From NCBI RefSeq assembly GCF_024679245.1, contig NC_090173.1, forward strand, positions 12,380,013 through 12,444,012: a stretch of 64,000 nucleotides of DNA, read 5' to 3'. Made by a program: the position numbers and the translations under genes. This document shows, one piece after another, positions 12,690-24,380 of the stretch; the stretch's first letter is position 1; every line of letters starts with the position of its first letter. The notes under the pieces are model-generated. The model worked only from the letters and a program-made list of their open reading frames with translations. It was not told where the DNA came from and did no database searches. This stretch comes from Pseudorasbora parva. Taxonomy: Eukaryota; Chordata; Actinopteri; Cypriniformes; Gobionidae.

Positions 12690-13884
12690 ACAGATCAGGC
12701 ATAACGATATGAAGTGAATAACACTGATTATCTCTTCATCACAGCACCTGTTAGTGGGTGGGATATATCAGGCAAGTGAACATTTTGTCCTCAAAGTTGA
12801 TGTGTTAGAAGCATGAAAAAGGGGCAAGCGTCAGGATTTGAGCGAGTTTGACAAGGGCCAAATTGTGATGGCTAGACGACTGGGTCAGAGCATCTCCAAA
12901 ACTGCAGCTCTTGTGGGCTGTTCCCGGTCTGCAGTGGTCAGTATCTATCAAAAGTGCTCCAAGAGGATCAGTGGAGATCCGGCCACAGGGTCATGGGCGG
13001 CCAAGGCTCACTGATGCACGTGAGGAGCGAAGGCTGGCCCGTGTGGTCCGATCAAACAGACGAGCTACTGGAGCTCAAATTGCTCAAGAAGTTAAAGCTG
13101 GTTTTGATAGAAAGGTGTCAGAATACACAGAGCATCTCAGTTTGTTGCGTATGGGGCGGCATAGCTTCAGACCGGTCAGGGTGCCCATGCTGACCCCTGA
13201 CCCCGCCGAAAGCACCAACAGCGGCACGTGAGCATCAGAACTGGACCATGGAGCAATGGAAGAAGGTGGCCTGGTCTGATGAATCATGTTTTCTTTTACA
13301 TCACATGGATGGCCGGGTGTGTGTGTGTGTCACTTACCTGGGGAACACATGGCCCCAGGATGCACTATGGGAAGAAGGCCAGCCGGCGGAGGCAGTGTGA
13401 TGCTTTGGGCAATGTTCAGCTGGGAAACCTTGAGTCCTGCCATCCATATGGATGTTAATTTGACACGCACCACCTACCTAAGAATTGTTGTAGGCAATGT
13501 ACAGCCTTTAATGGAAATGGTATTCCCGGGTGGCTGTGGCTCTTTCAGCAGGATAATGCTCCAGCCACAAAGCAAAAAATAGTTCAGGAATGGTTTGAGG
13601 AGCACAGCAATTAATTTTAGGTGTGGACTTGGCCTCCAACTTCCCCAGATCTCAATCCAATCGAGCATCTGTGGGATGTGCTGAACAAACAAATCTGATC
13701 CATGGAGGACCCACCTTGCAACTTACAGGCCTTAAAAGATCTGCTGCTAACATCTTGGTGCAAGATACCACAGCCACACCTTCAGGGGTAAAGTGGAGTC
13801 TATGCCTCGATGGGTCAGGGCTGTTTTGAAAAGAAGAGTGGGACCAACACAATATTTGTCATAATGTTATGCCTGATGGTTGTA
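12690..13884 (+). mobile_element. Tc1-like transposon, near full length, inactive (family A, copy 1)
   Basis: The left end carries GATCAGGCATAACGATATG and the right end ATAATGTTATGCCTGATGG, its near complement. The transposase gene between them is degraded. The same family recurs at 37600-38682 and as a deletion remnant at 7521. Exact outer ends are uncertain by a few bases. Confidence 0.88.
12843..13830 (+). pseudogene. Tc1 transposase pseudogene (family A, copy 1)
   Basis: The order of a Tc1 transposase is visible but split over frames. First is a helix-turn-helix region ([19 protein letters not shown], then [15 protein letters not shown]). Next is a GRPR basic motif with RRLARVVRSNRRATGAQIAQ in the 12911-13231 frame. 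The catalytic residues follow: the first Asp in WSDES near 13275, the second in QQDNAP near 13550, and Glu in NPIEHLWD near 13660, consistent with a DD34E enzyme. At least three frameshifts separate these blocks, so no functional transposase is made. Confidence 0.85.
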
Positions 13885-13983
13885 TATGTTGAGCTCATGA
13901 ACACAATGGCCAATCAGAGGTGTTTAAGAATCTGTTCAACAGTGCTCAAAATTCTACCTGGAAATGCTGATTCTTCAGATTTT

Positions 13984-14593
13984 TTAAAGGTCCCATTCTT
14001 CGCGTGTTTTCGAAGCTTTGATTATGTTTACAGTGTGCAATAGAACGAGTTCATGTTTCGCGTGTAAAAAAACACAGTATTTTTCACACAATTGACTTAT
14101 CTGTACAGCGCTGTTTTCTCTGTCCTAAAAACGGCCTGATGATTTCCTTGTTCTATGAAGTCCCTCCTTCAGAAACACGTAACGAGTTCTGATTGGGCCA
14201 GCGCTTCCCGTGCTGTAATTGGACAGCAGCTTAGCGCACATTGCCCGGAAAGGTCCCGCCTCTTACCATAACGGGGAGATGCAAGCGCTGAATGCGCGCT
14301 CTTCTCCACGTGGGAGAGCAACGAGACCACGCCCCCTATTTTGCGTGTTCTTGTGGGCGGAGGGTTAGTCAACAAACGGTTCTAGTGACGTCATTACAGC
14401 AGGAAGTGCAGCGGTGTAGTCCAAACCGGCCGTTCGCTGTAGGCTTTGAAAGGGAACTTCTGTTAAATAAAATCTCTCTCTTGGCATTGAACTTTGAGCG
14501 TTATAATTTTACAGGTATTATTTATGCTCTAACAGCAACATTACACACTAACTAAAGTTTGAAAGATGGAATCGCGAAGAACAGGACCTTTAA
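13984..14593. mobile_element. TTAA-flanked MITE, 602 bp
   Basis: TTAA stands at 13984-13987 and 14590-14593. The ends are 17-bp inverted repeats with two mismatches (AGGTCCCATTCTTCGCG at left; AGGTCCTGTTCTTCGCG read on minus from right). No transposase is present. The TTAA target suggests mobilisation by a piggyBac-like enzyme; a Harbinger-like TAA duplication is the alternative. The interior has a GC-rich, CpG-containing half with GATTGG and CCACGTGG motifs. Part of it (ATGAAGTCCCTCCTTCAGAA) resembles the partial element at 20690. Confidence 0.82.
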
Positions 14594-15553
14594 ATTTCAG
14601 TACCGACTTGGTACCAAAGTTGACAACTTATCCATTGACCTCTGATGATGGCCGACAAATTACCCTTATGCATCTCAGCCTTTGTTAATGGGTCTTAAAG
14701 ATTTTTTTCACACACTTATGCGCTATTCTATTCTCACTTTTTAACATTTCACAGTCAAAAATACAGCATCTGGTGACTTCATCGTTTACACACTTGATGC
14801 TATTTTCCGAGAACTGTAACCCCCTTACACAGTTATTTTTATTCTCCTCACTTTTAAAGGGAACCCTCATCCATCACTTCATTCATCCGAAAAAAATTAC
14901 ACACTTCACCACATGATTGTTGTTGGTAGCATTTTGTTTTCAGCAAGAAGCAAAAATACTCTAATTTATGCATGAAAATGGTTGCATCTAACCAGGATAA
15001 GACATGGTACAAGAGACTGTACAGCACAGCTCGGGTCTTAAATAACAGATCTCTTTCATGTCTCACACTGTAAAGTCAAGACACGTGTTGTAAATCCACA
15101 GCTCAAATTAAGTGCAGTGGCCTGTTTTATGCCTCGCTGATATCAAACCTGCCGGCTTCGTGGGTGGAAATAAAAATTTGCAAAGCTGTGATATCTGCGA
15201 GGTAAAGCGCGGGGCTCAGGTCACGGACGGCTTTCTCTGGTTGTTTCCGCACACAGGTCTGAATTGAAGTGCAGAGGACTGAATCAAGGACTGAGTTTGG
15301 ATTAACTGTACTGAAGGAGTCTGAGGAATTATAAGACCACAACCAATTTAAAACCACTTTACATTACAGAGCTTTTTATTCACCATGAGTTATGAATATT
15401 TACGATTTCTTGGATGATGATGATTATTATTATTATATTATTATTATTATATTCAATTATTATAATGCCAGGTATACGCAAACATGATGATCCCTTTGTG
15501 AGGGATCCCTTTCCTAAAATATAATTTTTTTTGTCATGTATAAAGACTAATTT
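14594..15553. other. Non-coding stretch
   Basis: No exon or named repeat is recognised. A short TTA/TGA-rich tract sits at 15410-15460. Confidence 0.4.
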
Positions 15554-16410
15554 ATGTTGTGTGAGAAAAATTGTAAACGTTTTAATAAATTAAATTCATT
15601 AAATTATTAGTTTGGTCTTTTAATAGTGCATATTTTTGTACCCAATATTAAAGAAACATTAAATTCAAATTAGTTTATATAGCACTATAATAATAACTAT
15701 TGTATTGTAATAATAAACAACATGTATCTATTATAAACAGATAAATTGTATAAAAAACAGTTTAAAGGAATTATTAAAATGTATATTTTTATTTTTCAGA
15801 AAACTAAATGCATATTTGTTTAATTCTTACAAACTACAGTTCATATTTCTTCTTAAAAAAAAACTTCTATATAAAATAGAAAATACATTTTTAATGTATA
15901 AAATGTATGTTGTGTAAAAAAATCTACCCGATATTATAGAAATGTTAAATTCAAATGAATTTATCCAGCACTTTTAAAAAAATAATAAATATTTTATTGT
16001 AATAATAAACACTTAGATAATTGATACATTAAAATAATACATAAAATAATTCATTAAGAAATTATAAATAGATAAATTCTGGTTTACACTATCAAATTAT
16101 AAAGAATAAAAAATACTGTTGCAAGGAACGATGAAAATATCAATTTTTCTTTTTCAGAAAACTATATGCATATTTGTTTATTTCTTACACTTAAAAAACC
16201 TTTACAGTTTTTTTCTTAAAACTAATATAAAAAATATAATAAAAATATAGAAAATATAAAAGCAACCAATGCTTTTATTAAATGCATATTAATGCATTTA
16301 ATGTTGTGTAAGGAAAATAGCTAACGTTTTAATAAATTAAATAAATTGCATGATTAGCTTTGCTATTTTATAGTAAGTGTTTTTGCTACCCAATATTAGA
16401 TAAATATATT
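15554..16410. repeat. Diverged tandem repeat, ~350-390-bp units
   Basis: ATGTTGTGT begins units at 15554, 15907 and 16301, spacing 353 and 394. Each is followed by a CCCAATATTA/CCCGATATTA word, and TTTTCAGAAAACTA..ATGCATATTTGTTT recurs near 15795 and 16151. The units are strongly diverged and AT-rich with indels, so this is an old duplication. Confidence 0.7.
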
Positions 16411-17790
16411 TGATTAAAATATGTATTCTTATTCAAATAAAAGTGTTATACCAATATACTGTATTGTAGTAATAAATAAACAATAAAAGAATTGACAAAT
16501 ACATTTTTGATAAATATTTAAAGGTATACTTTGCAACTTTTTTTTTTTTTTTTTTTTTAATCATCCAAAACATGTTTTTGTCTTACCCTGACTCACTATG
16601 GTAGGCCTGTTATAAATGTTCATATTTTAGACATGTCGGGATGGTCTTTGTGGGAAATTTGTGTATAGGCTTCATATTCAGAAATAGAGAACATTTGTTC
16701 CGGCTACTTTGACGTTTGTCTGGTGTGGGAGTTGGCATAAAAGAAAGATTGATCTTGTGCAGCTGTATATCCAACCTCAGAGGAATCCGGCGTTTAAAAA
16801 AATGCTGAACAGAGGAGAGACTGCTGAAAAAAAAAAAGCGTGACAGCGAGCGTAATAAAACAAGAATCAACATCGGCTTAGATTTTTAGAGATGGTGAGA
16901 ACTTAAATGTTGTAAAAGTGACGCAAACCAAAACAACGTTCTTTAGGAAAATACAACCAGGCCCAAACGTTATGTAGTTGTATCTTTAGTGTACTTTTAT
17001 ACATTTTTTTATACATTTTTTATACAAATACTGTTTTATTTACTGTTAAAAGACCTTTTGTATGTCTTTTTTATTTTTTATATATGTAACATTTTCTGCA
17101 AGGGGTACCTAACACCCTCTTGTGGTCCTGTACTTTGAAAAACAGTTAAAAATGTAGTTTTGTCTATACTAATACTGAGTACTATATATACTAAATACAC
17201 TAGTTTTGCCTTGTACAACACCTAGGATCCAGCGTCACTTTCACTCCGGATCTTCATTCTGTCCTCGTCTCTCGCTCTCTCTGACACTCTCAGCAGTTGT
17301 TGGTAGCAGATGGTTGTCCTTTTCTAAAGGAGGAATAACAACACAAGTTACTGTCTCTCACACATGCGCGCACACACACACAGAGAGTGAGAGAGTGAGA
17401 GAGAGAGAGATGACTTTGTACCTTCTTAGGATGAGAGCAGCAGTTTACCTGCAGGCAGAGAGATTTCATCCTTATTTAAACACAAATCAAACAAATGTGT
17501 CCGTGTTCATCACACTCACTGTGTAAACAAAGAATTTAAAAGGTGTCTTTCCTCACAGGACTCTTCATTTCAAACTCTGCTAATTTTCTAACAGACAGGA
17601 GAAAAATGGAGAGTAATATTACCATTACCATACTTCGGAAGTAATTGATAATTGCAGTTCAAATGTGAATAAACATGATAATATTCACATCTGCGTGGTC
17701 ACATTTAAATAAAGTCAAACTGCATATTACATTAACTGTCCAATAACATTAACACAAAATTGCTTAATTAACTAACAAACAGTTATAAGG
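16411..17790. other. Non-coding, with short simple repeats
   Basis: Contains a T-run ending near 16558, a CA/GA tract at 17365-17411 and a probable degraded repeat near 17098-17140 (AGGGGTACCTAACACCCTC). No exon is recognised. Confidence 0.4.
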
Positions 17791-18045
17791 TAACGCTTTA
17801 CAATATGGTCTCATTTGTTAACATAAATGTAGTGCTCATTCTTATTTCATGATAGTTAATACATTAATTTCTTCATCTTCGTTACTGTTAGTTAATCAAG
17901 TGTTTTAATACAACAGTTGTTTTAATAATGTATTAGTAAATGTTGAAACTAACATTAACTAAGATTAAAAAATGTGGTAGAAGTGCGGTTCATTCTTATT
18001 TCATGTTAACCAAATTAGTTTCTAACTTTAACTAATGAAACGTTA
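17791..18045. repeat. Partial Angel-like foldback MITE
   Basis: TAACGCTTTACAATATGGTC and repeated GTTAACAT/AACATTAACTAA words match the fold-back MITEs abundant in zebrafish and other teleosts (Angel type, by recall). Its right part is displaced beyond 19432 by the TTAA element. Confidence 0.55.
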
Positions 18046-19432
18046 TTAAAGGGGGGGTGAAACACTCAGTTTCAGTCAATCTCATGTCAATCTTGAGTAC
18101 CTATAGAGTAGTATTGCATCCTTCATATCTCCGAAAAGTCTTTAGTTTTATTATATATATAAAAGAAAGAAAGGCTGTACCGAGTCTTTCCGGAAAAAAA
18201 CGAGTGCCTGGAGGCATATCGTGTGGGCGGAGCTAAAGAATGACGAGCGGGCAAAGCGGTGACGTCCTCAAGCGTGGAGAAGAAAATACTACCCTAAATA
18301 AACCATGGCTATCAATCAGATTCAACTAACACAGATAATGATCCAGAATCATCCGGAGGCTGAAATAAATTGAACAGGAGAAACAGCAACAGCAGGACGT
18401 CCGTCTCTGTGGTATGGACTGTATTTAGTGGCCTGTCAACATTTGTGTGTCTTTACTCGCAGTTTATGAGGACATGATTCGGTTTATGGACTATTGTATG
18501 CAACTAAACCTTAGCAGTAGCAAGCAAAACGGTTTTGCACGTCAGACTAGTGTAACGTTATACAGAGAACAGCAATGGAGTCCGTTAGCGCATTTGAATG
18601 ACGAAGCACGCTTTGTGAGAACGCTAGGTTTATGTTTGGGTGGTTTTACAATAATCAGACTGACACATATAGTGGTCAGCTAAACAAATGTATTTAAACA
18701 CACACCACAGATCGCAGGCTCCATTGATAAATTAACTAACGTTATACACGATCGTGTGGTTTACTGATGTTTACTCACGCGACGATAGCCAACAGCAGAG
18801 ACATTTGAAGCAGTTTTACTCACCGGCTGCTTCCAAAGCAGGACCGAACCTTTATCGCTGGGACCGCTCCGCCAAAAACACTTCTTTGGTAACTGTTGTT
18901 TTCGTGAAGTCCTGACAGCAGTGACTGTGGAGATCCACTTTTGCGACACGACTGAAACGATGTTGTGAAGCTTCCCGTCATTTCTGCGTTCAAATCGGTT
19001 CAAATGCAGTGCTGCCTTCCCGGAATGCTGTGCTGAAGCGTTGAAGTCGCTTGATGTCACCCATAGGAATAAAGTGGAGCGCGGCGTGACAGAAGTGTTC
19101 ACGGACGACTGGATCTGCACCTTGAGAGCAGTGTTTATGGCCGGGCATTTCCTTTCTCGCCTCTAGTCACGCGCGCGCACCCTTCCGGGAGAAGAGCCCG
19201 TACGGCCCATACAAGGACCTTCCGATCTATTTAACGTCAAGCCTGAGCCATACTCGAAAAAAACTCGCCGAAACTTGTGAGAAACCGGAAGGAGTATTTT
19301 TGACACAGAAATACTCCATCAAACGTCCAACATTAGTTTTTGAAACTTTGTCTATGTTTAGGATGGGAATCCAAGTCTTTAACAGTGGAAAAAGCTCAGT
19401 ATGCATGAAACAGCATTTCACCCCCCCTTTAA
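18046..19432. mobile_element. TTAA-flanked non-autonomous DNA transposon, 1,379 bp
   Basis: TTAA duplications lie at 18046-18049 and 19429-19432. The element begins AGGGGGGGTGAAA and ends with the exact complement, TTTCACCCCCCCT, followed by further subterminal similarity (GTTTCA and CTCAGT words). It contains CpG-rich segments (18210-18280, 18940-19230), but no transposase similarity is visible in its short frames. It is inserted in the foldback MITE beginning at 17791. Confidence 0.87.
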
Positions 19433-19707
19433 CAAAAGGCAACAGAACCCAACTTTTTCATCAGCCTTGATTTCTGAAGTATTTCTCAATTATTGCAACG
19501 TTAGTGAAAAAAAATGACTCAATAAGAGTTTTAAACCTTGAACCAAACCAACCTGCCTCAAAATGAATCACAAGATTGCAAACTTTAATTTGAAGCAAAG
19601 ATAATCTAAGAAATGCAATTAAAATGCTTAACATTATTTTTTTATTTTATTTATAATTTAATTTTAATTAAATTAAAAATATTTATTATTTTAAATTTGA
19701 TAGGTGA

Positions 19708-19741
<34 letters not shown>

Positions 19742-20689
19742 AACAAGTTCACAGCTTCAGTTCAGTCTCGTTCATAGACTGACCACACTGCAAAAATTAT
19801 GTTCTTAGTATTTCCTTACTAGTTTTCCTATATTAAGAAATGTACTTGAGATGCAAAATTACTTTCAAGTATTGTTGCCTGACAAATGTACCAAAATGAT
19901 GCTTAAAAAAAATATCTGCCAATGAAGTCATAAAAATAAACTTTATTACATTTTAATCATTCCCCCTCCAAAAAACTTCTAATTCTGCTTCACGTAAATG
20001 TAAGAAAACGCTTGAACGCTGTTTTCAGAATGCCGAATCATGCACAAGACTGCAAAAGATGTGAGAAGCGAGTGAAACATGGAAAACTATTGGAAAAGTA
20101 GCGCAGTGAAAACTTCCAGTGTGAACCGACCCTCACTGGCCGGTTTACACTATCAAGGTTCATCAGTCCAATTGGAAACAAAATCACTGCCACAATGAGT
20201 GTGTGAGGAAGAGCTAATCGCTGCATCCCGTGTAAGCATGCGAGGTTCGAGACATCTAATCCTTCAAAGTTTTGCATTTGTGTATTCTGCTATGTGCGGG
20301 GGGGCATCCCACACATACAATCCAGCCGATCCGCAACCTCATCTTATTATTCCCAAAAGCTTATTAAATATAAAACAGACACAATTTATCACACCGTACA
20401 GCCTGACAACAGGATGCATACATCACCAGAAATGTCAGCAAGAGGGTTTATTTACTCTCTCTATACGCTGTGTGGATGTTGCCAGCTCACCTCTGGGCAT
20501 CCCGCTGACAGAAGACACGTTTCCTGTGGGGTCCATGGAAAAAATTAGCTGATATTATAAAAAGTGTGTGTAACCACAACAAATAAAGATTTATTTTCAC
20601 TTCTCAACAGTTTTGTTGGGTTGTTCGACTATAGGCGAGATGAAACCTGAATCACAGAAAAAAACAAATTCATTTTGTAAAGAAGTCAC
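19433..20689. other. Non-coding, with a T-run and repeat remnant
   Basis: Contains a T-run near 19708-19733. A degraded interspersed repeat beginning CACTGCAAAAATTATG at about 19787 runs to ~19980; it resembles a common teleost MITE. The frame at 20199-20552 shows no family signature. Confidence 0.4.
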
Positions 20690-20910
20690 ATTATGCCTTT
20701 TATAAAGCCTTGATTGTTTTTAACATGTTTAACATATTTGACATTGCTACAACACCTCTATTCCCAGTCTGTCAGTAACACTCTGTTTAGTTCCTGTCTC
20801 TATGAAGCTCCTCCTTCAGAAAAGCGCAATGTGCTCTGATTGGTTGGGCTGGATGAGTGTGCTGTGATTGGTCAACGCTTAGAGCATTTCTGAAATGTCA
20901 CAAAATGTTA
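20690..20910. repeat. Partial element related to the 13984 MITE
   Basis: ATGAAGCTCCTCCTTCAGAA, GCTCTGATTGG and GTGATTGG at 20800-20875 parallel ATGAAGTCCCTCCTTCAGAA, GTTCTGATTGG and GTAATTGG at 14156-14222. The ends were not found. Confidence 0.55.
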
Positions 20911-21071
20911 TGGAATTTAATTAAAAAACAGCACACAGTGAATTTGTCAAAATTCTAAAACTTCCAAAAGTGGAATATACTGATCTGCAATTCAAAGGAA
21001 TGTAACAGGTAATGCATTTTGGGAAATTAAGTGGTCGTCCACCCTGATCCTAGATAGAATTATAAATAAAA

Positions 21072-21086
21072 AAGAGCCCGACCGAT

Positions 21087-21129
<43 letters not shown>

Positions 21130-21500
21130 ATCATCAAAATTAAACAGCAAATTAATCAAAACTGCCTGAAGTTATGGAGTGAAACGTTGACATTCAAGTG
21201 TTAATAAAAAAAGCATGAAGCTAGAATAAAGCAGATGCTCTGTTCTTTCTTTTCATAAATTGTATGTTTAAAGATTTACACAAGATACTCTGTGTGCCAT
21301 GAAAATGACCAAAAACGCTCGCGGTGACTGGCACATTTCATGTTTATGACTATGTTTACGATGATACTTGACAAAATTTTGATATAATTTTGTGTGAAAA
21401 TTGGGCACCTGTTCATATCTGCGGCATATGCACCGATATATTTATGACATGCTAATATCGGCCGATAAAATCAGCAGAGCGATAATCCATCAGGCTCTAA
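21072..21500. mobile_element. MITE with AGAGCC ends
   Basis: AGAGCCCGACCGAT at the left is mirrored by ATCCATCAGGCTCT at the right (complement AGAGCCTGATGGAT). The inside has a T-run of about 33 (21091-21123) and TATCGGCCGATAAAATC near the right end, typical of a common teleost MITE. No clear target-site duplication was seen. Confidence 0.6.
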
Positions 21501-21548
21501 TAAAATATACAAAAGCCTACAAATAAATATTTATATAAAAAGTGTTTT

Positions 21549-21722
21549 TATCAATGTTAATAATCATAAATGTTTCTTGAGCAATAAATCATCATATCAG
21601 AATAATTTCTGAAGGATCATGTGACACTGAAGACTGGAGAAATGATGCTGAAAATTCATCTTTGATCACAGGAATAAAAATATTTTTGTAAAATATTTTC
21701 GATTAAATAAATGCAGCCTCGG
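21549..21722 (+). repeat. Teleost interspersed repeat (family name not assigned)
   Basis: The words TTTCTGAAGGATCATGTGAC, ACTGAAGACTGGAGAAATGA and GATTAAATAAATGCAGCCT are those of a repeat very widespread in cyprinid introns. A second, truncated copy lies at 39450-39612. Confidence 0.7.
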
Positions 21723-21744
21723 TGAGCTAAATATACTATATAGA

Positions 21745-22550
21745 ATTAAATTAGGGGTGTGGTCCTGGACTCCTGGACTCCAAACTGAATGTCAGAATGG
21801 GAAAGAAAGGTGATTTAAGCAATTTTGAGCGTGGCATGGTTGTTGGTGCCAGACGGGCCGGTCTGAGTATTTCACAATCTGCTCAGTTACTGGGATTTTC
21901 ACGCACAACCATTTCTAGGGTTTACAAAGAATGGTTTGAAAAGAGAAAAACATCCAGTATGCGGCAGTCCTGTGGGCGAAAATGCCTTGTTGATGCTCGA
22001 GGTCAGAGGAGAATGGGCCGACTGATTCAAGCTGATAGAAGAGCAACTTTGACTGAAATAACCACTCGTTACAACCGAGGTATGCTGCAAAGCATTTGTG
22101 AAGCACACTTTAGGCCCCTTAGTGCCAATTAGGCATAGTTTAAATAACAAAGCCTACCTGAGCATTGTTTCTGACAATGTCCATCCCTTATGATGATGGC
22201 TGATCCTCTGATGGTTACTTCCAGCAGGATAATGCACCATGTCACAAAGCTCAAATCATTTTAAATTGGTTTCTTGAACATGACAATTAGTTCACTGTAC
22301 TAAAATTGCCCCCACAGTCACCAGATCTCAACCCAATAGAGCATTTTTGGGATGTGGTTGGAACGGGAGCTTCGTGCCCTGGATGTGCATCCCACAAATC
22401 TCCATCAACTGCAAGATGCTATCCTATCAATATGGGCCAACATTTCTAAAGAATGCTTTCAGCACCTTGTTGAATCAATGCCAAGTAGTATTAAGACAGT
22501 TCTGACAGCGAAAGGGGGTCAAACACAGTATTAGTATGGTGTTCCTAATA

Positions 22551-22552
<2 letters not shown>
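21745..22552 (+). mobile_element. Tc1-like transposon, truncated at both ends and internally deleted (family B, copy 1)
   Basis: It starts within the leader (AGGGGTGTGGTCCTGG) without the left terminal repeat and ends TATGGTGTTCCTAATAATC, where the last bases of the terminal repeat are replaced by (TA)n. Copy 2 at 42511 shows what is missing: the left terminal repeat, about 200 bp around the first catalytic Asp, and the outer 3' bases. Confidence 0.85.
21797..22534 (+). pseudogene. Tc1 transposase pseudogene (family B, copy 1)
   Basis: ATG at 21797 opens MGKKGDLSNFERGMVVGARR, with two helix-turn-helix motifs (LSISQSAQLLGFSRTTISRV; RMGRLIQADRRATLTEITT) over the first ~95 residues. The frame then runs across a deletion and stops at 22130. 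The C-terminal half continues in other frames: QQDNAP-type codons at 22225 (second Asp), NPIEHFWDV near 22331 (Glu) and, in the 22352-22534 frame, RELRALDVHPTNLHQLQDAI to a C-terminal KGGQTQY. The segment with the first catalytic Asp is deleted; the gene is dead. Confidence 0.85.

Positions 22553-22636
<84 letters not shown>
22553..22636. repeat. (TA)n microsatellite
   Basis: About 84 bp of pure TA repeat begin exactly where the Tc1 right terminal repeat breaks off. Confidence 0.95.
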
Positions 22637-22639
<3 letters not shown>

Positions 22640-23316
22640 TCATTCTATTGACAGTCATTGAATTGATCTGCTTTTGCAATATGTCTAACTAAAAATGAAC
22701 AACAGTTGCTTTGTAACTTTGAGCACCCCTTGAACATACCTATCAAGATCCTTTATTTACTGCTGCACCTGTTGGGAACAAAACACTGACGCCAGGTATG
22801 AATGATCCTTCTGTCCACTTATCCCACAGGATTCAATATGAAATGTTGCTGAATTTCGAGGCGCATGTCGTCATCACTTGTTATTATCATGGGATGTCAT
22901 CTGAGCCACCACAACTGTGTAAGAAGAGCATGCTAAAAAAATCATGAAAGCGAAAGTGGGGTTATTTGTGTGAAAGATCATCCACTGACCTCTGCTTTTT
23001 TGTTCCAGAGCCTGAAGGGACGGCACTAAATAACGCAGGCCGCTTCATCCTTTGAGTGCTTTGTTAAAGTAAAGGCCAGACGCCGCTCAAACCGCCAATT
23101 CAGCTCTGAAATATTTATACACCCAACCACAGCGTCACTTATCATGATATCCATCATCTCACCCACCACTGCATTAAAATCCATTCTGCATGGCAAACTT
23201 TCTGTTGACAAAACTGTGGATTACAGTCTCAATCTTATCAGAAAGAGTCTGAATTTCTAGCAAGACTGATGCTTTTAATTCACCCGGTGTCAAGCAAATG
23301 TTAACAGTGAGAACTA
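22637..23316. other. Non-coding stretch
   Basis: Ordinary composition, no recognised element or exon. Confidence 0.4.
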
Positions 23317-24380
23317 GTGTTATCTGTCTTATTCGACCCATTTCGAGTGGGATTGAAACCAGGGTCACCGGCATGGTAGGTGCACGTGCTAAAAAGAAAG
23401 CTAAAGACAGCATCCTCTAGTGTTAGTTGCTAACGCACCTCTTGAGGTCAGGGGAGTGAGGTTTACATGCACAGCTTACTGTCCTACGTCACACTCACCC
23501 CTCCAAACCTCACTCACATCCGGGTCACGGCACCAAATGTAACTGATCTTACTCAACCTGCTTCTCTGGCGTAGGTGGGCATGCTAACAAGTACGCTAAA
23601 GACTATAGCCTCTAGTGTTATTCATTAACACACCTCGAGGTCAGGGGAGTGAGGTTTACATGCACAGCTTACTCTCCTACATCACACTCACCCCCCTAAA
23701 CCTCACTCACATCCGGGTCATGGCACCAAATGTAACTGATCTTACTCAACCCACTTCTCTGGCGTAGGTGAGCGCTAACAAGGACACTAAAGACCGCAGC
23801 CTCTAGTGTTAGTTTTAATGCACCTCTTGAGGTCAGGGGAGTGAGGTTGCACAGCTTACTGTTCTAGGTCACACTCACCCCCTAAACCTCACTCACATCC
23901 GGGTCATGGCACTAAATGTAACCGATCTTACTTAACCTGCTTCTCTGGCATGGGCGGGCACGCTAACAAGGATGCTTAAGTCTGCAGCCTCTAGTGTTAG
24001 TCGCTAGCACACCTCTTGAGGTCAAAGAGGTGAGGTTTACATACACAGCTTACTGTCCTAGGACACACTCACTCCCATAAACCTCACTCACATCCAGATC
24101 ACAGCACCGAATGTAACCGATCTTACTCAACCTGCTTCTCTGGAGTGGGCAGGCACGCTAACAAGGACGCTAAAGACCACAGCCTCTAGTGTTAGTCACT
24201 AGCACACCTTTTGAGGTCAGGGAAGTGAGTTTTACATGTACAGCTTACTTTCCTAGGTCACACTCCCATAAACCTCACTCACATCCGGGTCACGGCACCA
24301 AATGTAACAGATATTACTCAAACCGTTTCTCTGACATAGGTGGGCATTCTAACAAGGATGCTTAAGACTATAGCCCCTAG
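23317..24380. repeat. ~192-bp satellite, five units plus flanking part-units
   Basis: CCTCTAG (or CCCCTAG) begins units at 23414, 23609, 23800, 23988, 24183 and 24374, spacings 195, 191, 188, 195 and 191. Shared words are CACCTCTTGAGGTCAGGGG, CCTCACTCACATCCGGGTCA, GCACCAAATGTAAC and GCTAACAAGGA. The part-unit at 23330-23413 read on minus has GGTTTCAATCCC and TTAGCACGTGCACC, resembling B and A boxes of a tRNA, so the satellite may derive from a tRNA-related SINE. Confidence 0.88.

Noticed and set aside
18447..19120. Open frames inside the TTAA element as a possible transposase
   Set aside because: Short, on both strands, without any DDE or DNA-binding motif.
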